Shown here piece by piece: positions 45,852-53,962 of a stretch of DNA of 64,000 nt (positions are counted from its first letter, which is position 1; each line of letters opens with the position of its first letter). The stretch is taken from contig NZ_BMJH01000002.1 of the NCBI RefSeq assembly GCF_014643175.1, positions 248,001 to 312,000 on the forward strand, read 5' to 3'. Origin of the DNA: Hoyosella rhizosphaerae (GTDB taxonomy: Bacteria; Actinomycetota; Actinomycetes; Mycobacteriales; Mycobacteriaceae). The position numbers and the translations under genes are program-made. The notes below the pieces were generated by a model, which had not been told where the DNA came from, made no database searches, and saw only the letters and a program-made list of their open reading frames with translations.

Positions 45852-46838
45852 GTGGCTGAGCAGTTGAGCTGCTTAGAAATCTGCGCGGGTGCGGGCGGGC
45901 AGTCGCTTGGTTTGGAGCGTGCTGGTTTCCGTCATGAACTTGCGGTTGAGATCGAGGCTGCGCCGTGTGCAACTTTGCGCCAGAATCGGCCGCGTTGGAC
46001 TGTGCATGAAGGTGATGTGCGCGAGATCCGTGGCCGTGACTATCGAGGCGTTGACCTTCTGGCTGGCGGGGTTCCGTGTCCGCCGTTTTCTATCGCAGGG
46101 CAGCAACTTGGCGCTGATGATGAGCGTGATTTGTTTCCTGAGGCGCTGAGATTGGTGTCTCAGGCTCGCCCGGCTGCGGTGATGTTGGAGAATGTTCGAG
46201 GTCTGGCAACTGCGCGTTTTGCGCCGTACCGGCAGTCGATTCTTGATCGTCTGGACGCCCTCGGGTACGCCGCTGATTGGCAAGTTCTCAACTCGTCGGA
46301 GTTTGGTGTGCCGCAGTTGCGTCCTCGATTCATTTTGGTCGCGGCGAAGCGTCGCTATATGAAGCGGTTTGATTGGCCTGGTGCGAAGGGCACGCCGCCG
46401 ACGGTGGGTGACACGTTGCGGGCGATGATGGGTAGTGACGGGTGGGCTGGTGCTGATGCGTGGGCGAAACAGGCCAATGGCATTGGTCCCACAATTGTGG
46501 GCGGGTCACGCAAGCACGGTGGGCCTGATTTGGGGCCGACGCGGGCGCGTGCAGCATGGCTGAATTTGGGTGTTGACGGGCGCGGAATCGCAGATGCTGT
46601 TCCTACCAGCGACATGCCGTCTGATCACGTTCCGAGGCTGACTCTTGAGATGGTGGCGGCTTTGCAGGGTTTTCCGCCGGAGTGGAACTTCTGGGGTCGA
46701 AAAACCGCAGCCTACCGCCAGATTGGAAACGCGTTTCCTCCACCAGTTGCCGCGTCGGTTGGTGCATCAATCCAGCGAATGCTGACGGGTGCGGCAGTGC
46801 CGCTACCGCGTACCCGCCACTTGAAATCGGTGAGTTAG
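45852..46838 (+). CDS. C5-cytosine DNA methyltransferase (probable GCCGGC)
   Basis: A 328-residue C5 methyltransferase. Conserved motifs: I (EICAGAGGQSLGLERAGF, 9-26), IV with the catalytic Cys (PCPPFS, C76), VI (ENV, 113-115), VIII (QLRPR, 155-159), and IX-X (TLEMVAALQGFPPEW, YRQIGNAFPPPVAASV). The target-recognition region is short (about 175-255). Because the tail-to-tail neighbour is NaeI-like, the predicted target is GCCGGC; the methylase alone does not prove this. The GTG at 45852 follows GGAGG. It overlaps the endonuclease gene by four bases at their 3' ends. No Vsr repair gene is present. Confidence 0.92.
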   Translation: MAEQLSCLEICAGAGGQSLGLERAGFRHELAVEIEAAPCATLRQNRPRWTVHEGDVREIRGRDYRGVDLLAGGVPCPPFSIAGQQLGADDERDLFPEALRLVSQARPAAVMLENVRGLATARFAPYRQSILDRLDALGYAADWQVLNSSEFGVPQLRPRFILVAAKRRYMKRFDWPGAKGTPPTVGDTLRAMMGSDGWAGADAWAKQANGIGPTIVGGSRKHGGPDLGPTRARAAWLNLGVDGRGIADAVPTSDMPSDHVPRLTLEMVAALQGFPPEWNFWGRKTAAYRQIGNAFPPPVAASVGASIQRMLTGAAVPLPRTRHLKSVS

Positions 46839-47863
46839 GTTCGACGCGTATTCGGGAGCGTCGGCGCCGGATGCCACGGTTTTTCCCCTGCTGCTGCCCG
46901 CCGCCACAGAGTGCCATCAAGTTCGACCGTTGGTGCGGTGTCGGTGGGCAGTGCGGGAACAACTTTGAAGCTAACGAACTCACCTGGGGCGGGCACGACG
47001 GTGCCGAACTGCTCCGCGATGATTCGGTGTGCTTGGTAGTCACCCCCGGCGATCAGGATTCCCTCCAACTGCAAAGTCGAACGTGCACCACCGTTTGCGC
47101 GCACACGCTTCATATAGTCATCCTGCTCCGCCACCGTCGCAACGGTGTTGCGCCCGATCCGCTGATCAGTAACAAGGCGAAAAAGTTGATTGACCCGCTG
47201 CTGGCCCGTGCGCGCCGCAAACACCTGATCGACAAGGGCGGGGTCGACCTGCAGGAGAACATTCGGCGGTAATTCGGCATCTCGGTGCAGCCACACAATG
47301 GACTCCACCCCGGCAGCCGTGAACGCGGTCTTGCCGTCCCTGTTCACACTGGTGCGGCACAGATCCTGCGTCGCACGACCAACCCCCACACTCCACACAC
47401 CCAGCTGGTCATTGGCGGTACACGCGAGAACAAGTTGCCCAATCGCCTCAGGCGGCAACATCCAACCGCCAAGCCTTTGCGAAAACTTGCAATCAACATC
47501 GTGGCCACAAACCCGATAGTCGAGGAGATCGCCGTCGCACAGTACGTCACTGAACTCCCGGCGAAGGTTGATTTCAATCAACGTCCCGAAGTGGGTTTTT
47601 TCAGTCTTATACAACTGGTCCCAGCGATAACGCCCCGTGTGCTGACCATCGTAGAGTTGATCAAACGTCGACCGGAATACCGCCCCGAAGCGCTCACCCA
47701 AGGGATCAACATCGCGAAGGGTAGCGACCACCTCCACCAAAGCGGGGTCGGCATCACCCATACGCAACGCCAAACTGGCGTCAGTAAGATGAGCAACCTT
47801 GGCTGGTGTGAGATCGGTGAGCGCAAACAGCGCATCAGTTTCAGCCCACAACCCGTCGCTCAC
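46835..47863 (-). CDS. Type IIE restriction endonuclease, NaeI-like
   Basis: A 342-residue endonuclease closely similar to NaeI along its length. The stretch TFDQLYDGQH (66-75), next to WDQLYKTEKTHFGTLIEINL, corresponds to the NaeI segment known for resembling a DNA ligase active site; the Leu found where ligases have Lys is kept (L70). The metal-site residues E97, D115, D124 and K126 (VDCKF) align with E70, D86, D95 and K97 of NaeI. The C-terminal effector-binding (CAP-like) domain has RVNQLFRLVTDQRIGRNTVATVAEQDDYMKRVRANGGARS. It has about 27 extra N-terminal residues. It should cut GCC^GGC unless methylated. The gene faces the methylase. Confidence 0.92.
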   Translation of the reverse strand: MSDGLWAETDALFALTDLTPAKVAHLTDASLALRMGDADPALVEVVATLRDVDPLGERFGAVFRSTFDQLYDGQHTGRYRWDQLYKTEKTHFGTLIEINLRREFSDVLCDGDLLDYRVCGHDVDCKFSQRLGGWMLPPEAIGQLVLACTANDQLGVWSVGVGRATQDLCRTSVNRDGKTAFTAAGVESIVWLHRDAELPPNVLLQVDPALVDQVFAARTGQQRVNQLFRLVTDQRIGRNTVATVAEQDDYMKRVRANGGARSTLQLEGILIAGGDYQAHRIIAEQFGTVVPAPGEFVSFKVVPALPTDTAPTVELDGTLWRRAAAGEKPWHPAPTLPNTRRT

Positions 47864-47943
47864 ACCGCAACCCTAGTTCAGGAGCGCCTCCACCGGAAAC
47901 CGTGTGGCGAAGGTCAGAATGGTATCGGCGAAAGTGAGTGAAC

Positions 47944-48684
47944 ATGGAATCCGCAGAATCAGGCTTCGTGCGTACGGAGACGGCACGAATCCATTTCATG
48001 ACTTTCGGAAACCCCGAGGCCACACCCATCGTGGTGCTGCACGGCAACGGTGAAGACATCGGCACTCTTGATGCGCAGATTACTGCCTTCGCAGCCGACC
48101 ATTGGGTTATTGCCATAGACAGCCGTGGTCACGGGAAATCGTCTGCCGGTGACCTGCCGTGGGACTTCGCGCTGTTTGCGCGTGACGTGGTTGCGGTTCT
48201 TGACGAAACGGGAGTCCGGTCGGCGGATTACTTTGGCTACAGCGACGGCGGCAACACCGTTCTACAACTCATCGTTCAGCACCCTCAGCGCGTCCGCTGT
48301 GCCGTCGTCGTGGGCGCGAACCTCGATCCGTCCGGGTTGCACCCGTGGACATTGGCGACGATGGTGGTCCAGCGTGCGGTGCTTGGCGTTGTTGCGAAAC
48401 GACTGCCCTGTGTGCGGCGAACTGTGGCGCGTTTGTCGCTGATGGTGGATCACCCGCAGATTGACCCCGTGGATTTGCGGCGGCGTCAGATTCCGGTGTT
48501 AGTGATGGCAGGGGAGCGGGATGTTATACGCGCAGCACACACCGGCTTGATTGCGACGTCGTTACCCAAAGGTCGGGCGCTCATCATGTCCGGGGCTGGG
48601 CATGACGTCCCGATGACCCATGCCAAACAATGCGCCCAGGCCAGTCTCGATTTTTTCACGACAAAGGAGTGCTACGCGCGGTAG
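47944..48684 (+). CDS. Alpha/beta hydrolase
   Basis: A 246-residue alpha/beta hydrolase. Visible elements: HGNGED (oxyanion turn), DSRGHGKSS, the nucleophile elbow GYSDGG, the acid region AGERDVI and the catalytic His in GAGHDVPM. There is no signal peptide, so it is cytoplasmic. The ATG at 47944 has GTGAG six bases upstream, better than the GTG at 47938. It lies just after the endonuclease gene, divergent from it. Substrate unknown; esterases and C-C hydrolases look alike at this level. Confidence 0.88.
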   Translation: MESAESGFVRTETARIHFMTFGNPEATPIVVLHGNGEDIGTLDAQITAFAADHWVIAIDSRGHGKSSAGDLPWDFALFARDVVAVLDETGVRSADYFGYSDGGNTVLQLIVQHPQRVRCAVVVGANLDPSGLHPWTLATMVVQRAVLGVVAKRLPCVRRTVARLSLMVDHPQIDPVDLRRRQIPVLVMAGERDVIRAAHTGLIATSLPKGRALIMSGAGHDVPMTHAKQCAQASLDFFTTKECYAR

Positions 48685-49524
48685 CTACTTCCACCACGTA
48701 TCGGCTGGTGTCACCGGTACGGCGCGTTTGTGCCGGGTGTTGAGGAATATCTGCTCTATCCGGGCAGTTATCGCGTCGTCGACGGGGGCGCCTTCAAGAA
48801 AACTGTCAATGTCGTCGTAGGTCATCCCGAGGGCGACCTCGTCAGGTAGGGCAGGGCGGCCGTCCTCTAAGTCGGCGGTAGGGACCTTCTTCCAAATGCT
48901 CGCGGGAGCGCCGAGCGCCTCGAGAAGAGTCTTGCCCTGGCGTTTCGTCAGCCCGGTGAGCGGGGTTACGTCCACGCCACCGTCGCCATACTTGGTGAAA
49001 AACCCGGTGACTGCCTCCGCCGCGTGATCAGTGCCCACTACAAGTAGTTGCCGTTGCCCTGCGATCGCGTATTGGGCGATCATGCGCTGTCGAGCTTTAA
49101 TGTTGCCGCGCACGAAGTCGCTGATGCCGTCAGACCCGCCAGGGAGGTGCGCAGTGGCGGTGCCGCATTCGTCACCAATCGCGTCGCTTGATTGTTTGAC
49201 GTTCACCGTCACCGAATGGTCGGGTTCGATGAACTTCAGTGCGGTTTGCGCGTCGTCTTCGTCCGCCTGCACACCGTAGGGCAGGCGGACGGCGACGAAT
49301 TCGGCGGCATAGCCCTCTGCCCTGAGTTTGGCGGCTGCTAGTTGGCACAACTTGCCTGCCAATGCGCTGTCTTGCCCGCCGCTAATTCCGAGGACCATTC
49401 CTTTTGTGCCCGTGGCGCGTATATATGAGGCGAGAAAATCCACTCGGCTTCGAATTTCTTCCGCAGCATCAATGGTGGATTTGACGCACAGTTCAGCTTG
49501 AATGTGTCGGCGCAGGTCACTCAT
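48685..49524 (-). CDS. nadE: NH3-dependent NAD+ synthetase
   Basis: A 279-residue NAD synthetase of the Bacillus/E. coli ammonia-using type, which adenylates nicotinate adenine dinucleotide and amidates it to NAD+. The PP-loop is [72 protein letters not shown] and the C-terminal [23 protein letters not shown] are typical. It lacks the glutaminase domain of M. tuberculosis NadE, so ammonia must come from elsewhere or a second enzyme must exist. ATG at 49524 chosen over a GTG three codons upstream. Confidence 0.94.
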   Translation of the reverse strand: MSDLRRHIQAELCVKSTIDAAEEIRSRVDFLASYIRATGTKGMVLGISGGQDSALAGKLCQLAAAKLRAEGYAAEFVAVRLPYGVQADEDDAQTALKFIEPDHSVTVNVKQSSDAIGDECGTATAHLPGGSDGISDFVRGNIKARQRMIAQYAIAGQRQLLVVGTDHAAEAVTGFFTKYGDGGVDVTPLTGLTKRQGKTLLEALGAPASIWKKVPTADLEDGRPALPDEVALGMTYDDIDSFLEGAPVDDAITARIEQIFLNTRHKRAVPVTPADTWWK

Positions 49525-49572
49525 GGGGATCACTTTACTGCTGATAGGTGACCAGGATGTTTCGCGAGGGCG

Positions 49573-50049
49573 TTAGTGAGCGCCGCGTTCCGCTTCGGGG
49601 CGGATATGGTTGCGCACTGCGCGAAGCGTGTCGAAGAACACCTCGCGAGACGCCTCCGGGATCCCGTCGAGAAACGCGGATTGCACGATCTCAAGGTGGC
49701 CCGGGAGGACCTTGAGAACCATTTCGAGACCGGGTTCAGTGAGGACTGCGGAGGTGCCGCGGCGGTCGTCGGGGCTCGTTTGCCGGGTGACGAGTCCGCG
49801 CGCTTCGAGTCGGTCGACAAGGCGAGTGGCCCCGCTGTTGGTAAGTCCCGATTGCGCGGCGAGGTCGGACATCCGGAGCTGGTGGTTTTCGCTCCGGGCG
49901 AGGCGCAGAAGCGCTTCGAACTCACCGGTTGCTAGTTGGTTTTGTGTAATTTGTTGCGCTGTCTTGTCTGCTAACGCTGCGTGCGCCTCTTCGAGCAAGC
50001 CCATGAGAGTGATTCGGGGGTCGTTGAGGAGTTCGCGATCGTTGGCCAT
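49573..50049 (-). CDS. MarR-family regulator
   Basis: A 158-residue MarR protein. The winged-helix core is LATGEFEALLRLARSENHQLRMSDLAAQSGLTNSGATRLVDRLEARGLVTRQTSPDDRRGTSAVLTEPG, with the DxRxxxxxLT wing. The N- and C-terminal helices form the dimer. It lies between nadE (minus, 48 bases away) and a TetR gene. Its target and ligand are not visible; a self-operator was not found with confidence. Confidence 0.9.
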   Translation of the reverse strand: MANDRELLNDPRITLMGLLEEAHAALADKTAQQITQNQLATGEFEALLRLARSENHQLRMSDLAAQSGLTNSGATRLVDRLEARGLVTRQTSPDDRRGTSAVLTEPGLEMVLKVLPGHLEIVQSAFLDGIPEASREVFFDTLRAVRNHIRPEAERGAH

Positions 50050-50139
50050 GCCTTTGATGCTAGGCCAGATCTCGGCGCCTGATTACACGAGTGCGGTGTT
50101 CCAATGGTTGCACGATCGGGTTAACGAGGCATTGCGGCT

Positions 50140-50805
50140 TCAAGATCTAATGAGGCATTCGATATGAAATCGCCATGAATCGTGGAGTTCGGGGAAGGTA
50201 ACGCCCTGTGCGCGAACTTGATAGAGCACCAGGGGAGCGCTGAGTGATGCGACAAGAGACATCGCGAGTAGGTGTGGATGGTGTGTGACTCCGGCTGCGC
50301 GGAGGAGATTAGTCACATGAGTATGGTCAAGCAGCCGCGGTGCTGCTGAAACAGCGGTGGTCGAGTCGCGTTCGGCGGCGAGTTGGATGTCGCCGTGCGA
50401 TTCAAGGAATTTGAGCCGCGCCGCTCCGAATGCGTCGAGGCGTTCCTGTGGCGGTGCGCCGGGGCCAAGTGGCGGTGGACCACTGATAAAAGCGTGTTGA
50501 AGTTGCTTTTCGGCCTCGTCGAGGAGCGCCAACAGTAGGCCCGTACGACTGCCGAATCGCCTAAAAATTGTGCCTTTCCCGACACCGGCGCAGTGTGCGA
50601 GTCGGTCCATGGTGAGTGCGTCAACGCCGTCGTTGGTGATGAGGTTGTGAGCGCAGGCGAGGATCTTTTTCCGATTGCGGGCAGCGTCGCCTCGTTCCGG
50701 TCCATCGGCACGAGATTTTGCGGTGTCGGTGAGTGCCAGCAAGTTCGGCTGGGGTTGTTCCTGCACATCGTTATCGTACGCACGGATGAGTCTGGTGAGA
50801 TGCAT
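50140..50805 (-). CDS. TetR-family regulator divergent from FMN reductase
   Basis: A TetR repressor of about 208-221 residues. The DNA-binding domain is RKKILACAHNLITNDGVDALTMDRLAHCAGVGKGTIFRRFGSRTGLLLALLDEAEKQL. The C-terminal part is helical. Two starts are possible, ATG 50805 (MHLTRLIRAYDND...) and GTG 50766; the region upstream has no clear ribosome site for either. It is divergent from a flavin reductase gene with a palindrome (50832-50845) in between, a typical local-repressor arrangement. A related pairing in actinobacteria responds to quinones or electrophiles, but the ligand here is unknown. Confidence 0.87.
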   Translation of the reverse strand: MHLTRLIRAYDNDVQEQPQPNLLALTDTAKSRADGPERGDAARNRKKILACAHNLITNDGVDALTMDRLAHCAGVGKGTIFRRFGSRTGLLLALLDEAEKQLQHAFISGPPPLGPGAPPQERLDAFGAARLKFLESHGDIQLAAERDSTTAVSAAPRLLDHTHVTNLLRAAGVTHHPHLLAMSLVASLSAPLVLYQVRAQGVTFPELHDSWRFHIECLIRS

Positions 50806-50831
50806 CACATGACCGCTGCGGGGGATTAAAG

Positions 50832-50845
50832 CGGACCAAGGTCCG
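50832..50845. promoter_or_regulatory. Operator palindrome for the divergent TetR
   Basis: A perfect 14-base palindrome CGGACC-AA-GGTCCG, about 27 bases before the tetR ATG and 73 bases before the reductase start. Confidence 0.65.
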
Positions 50846-50917
50846 GTTGAAGGGGATGTGAGTGCGACGCACTCCCGCCAACAGCGTAGGAACCCGAACT
50901 TCACCATGGAGGACACC

Positions 50918-51478
50918 ATGACCACAACAACCATTGCAGTGCTTGTCGGCAGCCTTCGTCGCGGCTCGCTCAACCACCAGCTAGCGCAACTCGCCGTTGA
51001 CTCCGCACCCACCGGGGTTGCAGTCACCATTGTTGATGGTCTGGGTGAGATACCGTTCTATACTGAAGATCTAGATTCCCCAGATGCGCTTCCGGTAGCC
51101 GCGTCCGCTCTTCGTGAGGCGGTCGGTAATGCCGATGCGGTACTTTTAGTCACTCCCGAGTACAATGGCACCTTGCCCGCAGTACTAAAAAATGCAATCG
51201 ATTGGACCTCACGCCCCTTCGGCGAAGGCGCCATCAAAGACAAGCCCGTCGCGGTGGCGGGTATATCGGCAGGACAGTACGGCGGGAAGTGGGCTCACGA
51301 TGATGCACTCAGGTCAGCAGGGGTAGCGGGGGCGCGCGTCGTCAAGGACGTCACATTGTCAATTGGCGGAGCATACCAACGCTTCGCAGACGGTGGACCC
51401 GCAGATGACGCCGAACTTGTCACTCAGATCAGTGCTCTCATTGCCGAGCTCACAAGTGCGGTAGCGGTTGCGGCGTAA
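50918..51478 (+). CDS. NADPH-dependent FMN reductase (NAD(P)H-quinone type)
   Basis: A 186-residue flavodoxin-fold reductase of the NADPH_FMN_red / azoreductase family. It starts IAVLVGSLRRGSLNHQLAQLA, which binds the FMN phosphate, and has VTPEYNGTLPAVLKNAIDWTSRP, the conserved flavin-binding run, then PVAVAGISAGQYGGKWA. It probably reduces quinones, azo dyes or chromate using NADPH. The ATG at 50918 has GGAGGA six bases upstream; the frame's 20 earlier codons are not used. It is under probable control of the divergent TetR. Confidence 0.9.
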   Translation: MTTTTIAVLVGSLRRGSLNHQLAQLAVDSAPTGVAVTIVDGLGEIPFYTEDLDSPDALPVAASALREAVGNADAVLLVTPEYNGTLPAVLKNAIDWTSRPFGEGAIKDKPVAVAGISAGQYGGKWAHDDALRSAGVAGARVVKDVTLSIGGAYQRFADGGPADDAELVTQISALIAELTSAVAVAA

Positions 51479-51539
51479 CTCAAGCTCTTCCGCGGTCGTT
51501 ATAGTGGCAGCCAAGAACGTCTAGCGGAAGAGGTATCCG

Positions 51540-51662
51540 ATGAAGGTACGTAAGTCATTGCGCGCGCTTAAGCAAAAGCCTGGTGCCCAGGTTGTAAAGC
51601 GTCGCGGCAAAGTGTTCGTCATTAACAAGAAAGAGCCACGCTTCAAGGCTCGTCAGGGCTGA
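51540..51662 (+). CDS. rpmJ: Ribosomal protein L36, zinc-independent form
   Basis: A 40-residue L36 protein, [15 protein letters not shown]... ending EPRFKARQG. The zinc-binding form has CxxC and CxxxxH; this one has no cysteine, so it is the zinc-free paralogue. Bacteria often use it to save zinc. AGAGG precedes the ATG at a normal distance, and TATAGT (51500-51505) is a likely -10. I see no Zur box in front of it, unlike the cobW gene. Being short, it is easily missed. Confidence 0.93.
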   Translation: MKVRKSLRALKQKPGAQVVKRRGKVFVINKKEPRFKARQG

Positions 51663-51732
51663 GTGCACGAGACGATTACTGGCTCAAGAATGGTCAGCCG
51701 TTGTCGTAGTGTGATCGAACCTCGCCCCGTAG

Positions 51733-51792
51733 ACGCCCGTGTGCGGTAAACAAAGAGCAGCACTTGCTGAGCTTGCTACCGAACACGGGCGT
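51733..51792. repeat. Long imperfect inverted repeat
   Basis: ACGCCCGTGTGCGGTA (51733-51748) pairs with TACCGAACACGGGCGT (51777-51792), 15 of 16 positions, with a 28-base loop that can itself fold. It is 70 bases past rpmJ and 20 bases before the next start, so it may end rpmJ transcription or form a leader. Confidence 0.6.
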
Positions 51793-51812
51793 TTGAGCGA
51801 GGAGATAGAACA

Positions 51813-52505
51813 GTGAAGACAGGCGCAGGTTCTCGTTCGGCCTTCCCAGGATTTGTTGCAACCTCACCACAGGCACAGCATTGCTTGACGGTGCTCATCC
51901 GCGGTGGAGAGTTCCGCAGCTCCAACTTCGTCGTACCCATCACCGATGGCGGTCTCAAAATTAGCGGCGGGGTCACCAACGGAAAGTTTGTCCCACCCTC
52001 GGACGGCAGCCACGGCATCTACGGCGAGCCGCTTGAACTGCCAGGCGGGCTCACGGGAGTCGGGGCTGTTTCTCGCTTTATGGGCTCCGTGGGAACCGTT
52101 GTGTCCCGTGTGCAAGCCGTTAAACCCCTCGTCATCAATGATTTGATGGCGTTTGATTTGACCCTTTTCCTTCGCATCCATGTGCACAACCCGCTAGTCG
52201 GTGGCGAGTGCTATATCGGATCGCCGTCCACGCCCCTTGAGGTTCGCATGCAACGCATTGAGGGCGAGAAGAACATCCCCACCCTCGTTCGCAAAGGCAT
52301 CCCGTCTGGGGTGATTGCGATCGGAAACGTCAATGTTGCGGCCAAGAACTTCCCAGTGCCCACAGCCAGCGGTGCTGGTCCCCGCGGCGCATTCAACACA
52401 ATCGTGAATCTGCGCGCAAGCCTGCCCAACAACGGTTCATCAAGCTCGTTGTCTGTGCGCAGCGAGGCTTTCCTCGCGCAGAACCCTGACTACGTCGGCG
52501 ACTGA
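51813..52505 (+). CDS. Hypothetical protein
   Basis: A 230-residue protein, rich in Gly, Ser and Val, without a signal peptide or membrane helix. Segments such as HCLTVLIRGGEFRSSNFVVPITDGGLKISGGV and ECYIGSPSTPLEVRMQRIEG suggest a beta fold. I do not recognise a family. A GTG at 51813 has AGGAG eight bases upstream, which is good support for a real start. It is downstream of the inverted repeat described at 51733 and could be its own unit. Function unknown. Confidence 0.65.
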   Translation: MKTGAGSRSAFPGFVATSPQAQHCLTVLIRGGEFRSSNFVVPITDGGLKISGGVTNGKFVPPSDGSHGIYGEPLELPGGLTGVGAVSRFMGSVGTVVSRVQAVKPLVINDLMAFDLTLFLRIHVHNPLVGGECYIGSPSTPLEVRMQRIEGEKNIPTLVRKGIPSGVIAIGNVNVAAKNFPVPTASGAGPRGAFNTIVNLRASLPNNGSSSSLSVRSEAFLAQNPDYVGD

Positions 52506-52548
52506 AACACAGACTGCACGCTTCAGCTCATGCTGTTAGCGTGCAGGC

Positions 52549-52776
52549 ATGGATAACCCCACTATTCCGGCCATGTACGACATCGCGTGGACTGCCGTCG
52601 CGGCAGTTGCTGTTGTCCTGCTGGTAGCCGCAGTGGTGAGTGTGTTGCGAACTCCTGTGGAGTCGCGGGTAGCGGGAGCGCTATGGATGTTGGGGGTCAT
52701 CCTCTTCCCCATAATCGGACCACTGGCATGGTTCGCCGTGGGACGATCCGCAGTGCGCGCGAAAATCACTCGGTAG
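52549..52776 (+). CDS. PLDc_N-domain small membrane protein
   Basis: A 75-residue protein with two hydrophobic helices (about 8-33 and 43-63) and the motif VAGALWMLGVILFPIIGPLAWFAVGR of the phospholipase-D N-terminal (PLDc_N) family. Small stand-alone copies are common in actinobacteria and their role is unknown. The last 11 bases overlap the end of the converging Arc-type gene. Confidence 0.75.
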   Translation: MDNPTIPAMYDIAWTAVAAVAVVLLVAAVVSVLRTPVESRVAGALWMLGVILFPIIGPLAWFAVGRSAVRAKITR

Positions 52777-52960
52777 GGCGCCCCGGACGGCGGATTGGCT
52801 CTGCGTTTTTCGGCATCCGGTTCGCGTCATCAAGAGCCCGCCGAAGCACAAATTCAATGTGGGCATTCGTACTGCGCAACTCGTCCGCAGCCCACTTCGC
52901 AAGCGCGTCGTGGACGGCAGGATCGAGTCGCAGTAGGAGCTTCTTTCGTTCTCTGGCCAT
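52766..52960 (-). CDS. Arc/ribbon-helix-helix DNA-binding protein
   Basis: A 64-residue protein, MARERKKLLLRLDPAVHDALAKWAADELRSTNAHIEFVLRRAL..., matching the Arc-type ribbon-helix-helix: an N-terminal beta strand (KKLLLRLDP) for DNA contact and two helices for the dimer. It begins five bases after the SPFH gene stop and is surely cotranscribed. Such small Arc proteins often follow SPFH genes in actinobacteria. It may regulate this operon. No toxin partner is seen. Confidence 0.75.
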   Translation of the reverse strand: MARERKKLLLRLDPAVHDALAKWAADELRSTNAHIEFVLRRALDDANRMPKNAEPIRRPGRPTE

Positions 52961-52965
52961 GGTCT

Positions 52966-53886
52966 TTACTGGTAGAGCGAACCAGTGTTAAGCACCGGTT
53001 GTGCGTCGCGGTCACCGCACAGGACGACGAGCAGATTGGACACCATGGCAGCCCGGCGCTCCTCGTCGAGTTCGACGACATTGTCTTCTTCGAGACGGTT
53101 GAGTGCCTGTTGGACCATAGTGACGGCACCTTCAACGATGAGCTGACGGGCCGCGATGACGGCTCCAGCTTGTTGGCGGCGCAACATTGCCTGAGCGATC
53201 TCGGGTGCATAGGCAAGCCGGGTAATACGAGACTCGATAACGTGAACGCCCGCAGCCGTAACTCGGGCAGCGATTTCTTCTGCCAGTTTGGCGTTGATTG
53301 TGTCGGCGTTTTCGCGGAGTGACAGGCGGTCTGAAGCGTCGTAGGGGTATGTGCCGGCGATGTGTCGGACAGCCGCTTCGGTTTGGAACGCCACAAACTC
53401 AACGAAGTCGTCAACAGCAAAGACGGCGCGTGCAGTGTCCTCGACCTGCCAGACAACCACGGCCGAAATTTCAATCGGGTTGCCGTCGATGTCGTTGACC
53501 TTCAGCTTTGCTGTTTCGTGGTTACGAATCCGGACGGAGACGCGTTGGCGAAGTGTCAGCGGGTTGACCCACTGGAGGCCTGGTGTACGTACGGAACCGC
53601 TGTAGTTTCCGCCGAGGACTTGGAGAACTCTCGCTTCGTTTGGCTCTATCAGGGTGAAGCCGATAGAAGTGATGATCGCGGCAAGTAGTACCGCGACGCC
53701 AACGCCAAGTCCGACCCACGCGAGGGTGGTTTGTTGGATTCCACCGTAGGCAATCAATGCTGCTGAGCCGAGAATGGCTAGGACAACGCCGCCGAGGATG
53801 GGCCATCCGTTGGCGTGGGTTGCCTGACGCTCGGTGATCTTCGGCGTGGGGATCTTGACCTTGGTTGGGTCGATAGACGTTGGCAT
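52966..53886 (-). CDS. SPFH/Band-7 domain membrane protein
   Basis: A 306-residue stomatin/flotillin-type protein. Two hydrophobic segments near the N-terminus (about 28-48 and 55-75) are followed by an SPFH domain (FTLIEPNEARVLQVLGGNYSGSVRTPGLQWVNPL through VIESRITRLAYAPEIAQAMLRRQQAGAVIAARQLIVEGAV). The last part is helical. Such proteins form oligomeric scaffolds in membranes and often control proteases. It is not next to an NfeD-type protease here. It pairs with a small RHH protein (52766-52960). Confidence 0.88.
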   Translation of the reverse strand: MPTSIDPTKVKIPTPKITERQATHANGWPILGGVVLAILGSAALIAYGGIQQTTLAWVGLGVGVAVLLAAIITSIGFTLIEPNEARVLQVLGGNYSGSVRTPGLQWVNPLTLRQRVSVRIRNHETAKLKVNDIDGNPIEISAVVVWQVEDTARAVFAVDDFVEFVAFQTEAAVRHIAGTYPYDASDRLSLRENADTINAKLAEEIAARVTAAGVHVIESRITRLAYAPEIAQAMLRRQQAGAVIAARQLIVEGAVTMVQQALNRLEEDNVVELDEERRAAMVSNLLVVLCGDRDAQPVLNTGSLYQ

Positions 53887-53962
53887 GGTTCGCCCTCTCT
53901 GTTGCTGATATTAAAATGAAATCAGTTTTTAGCGAGACGTGAAATGTTTCTGGGTTGGACCA

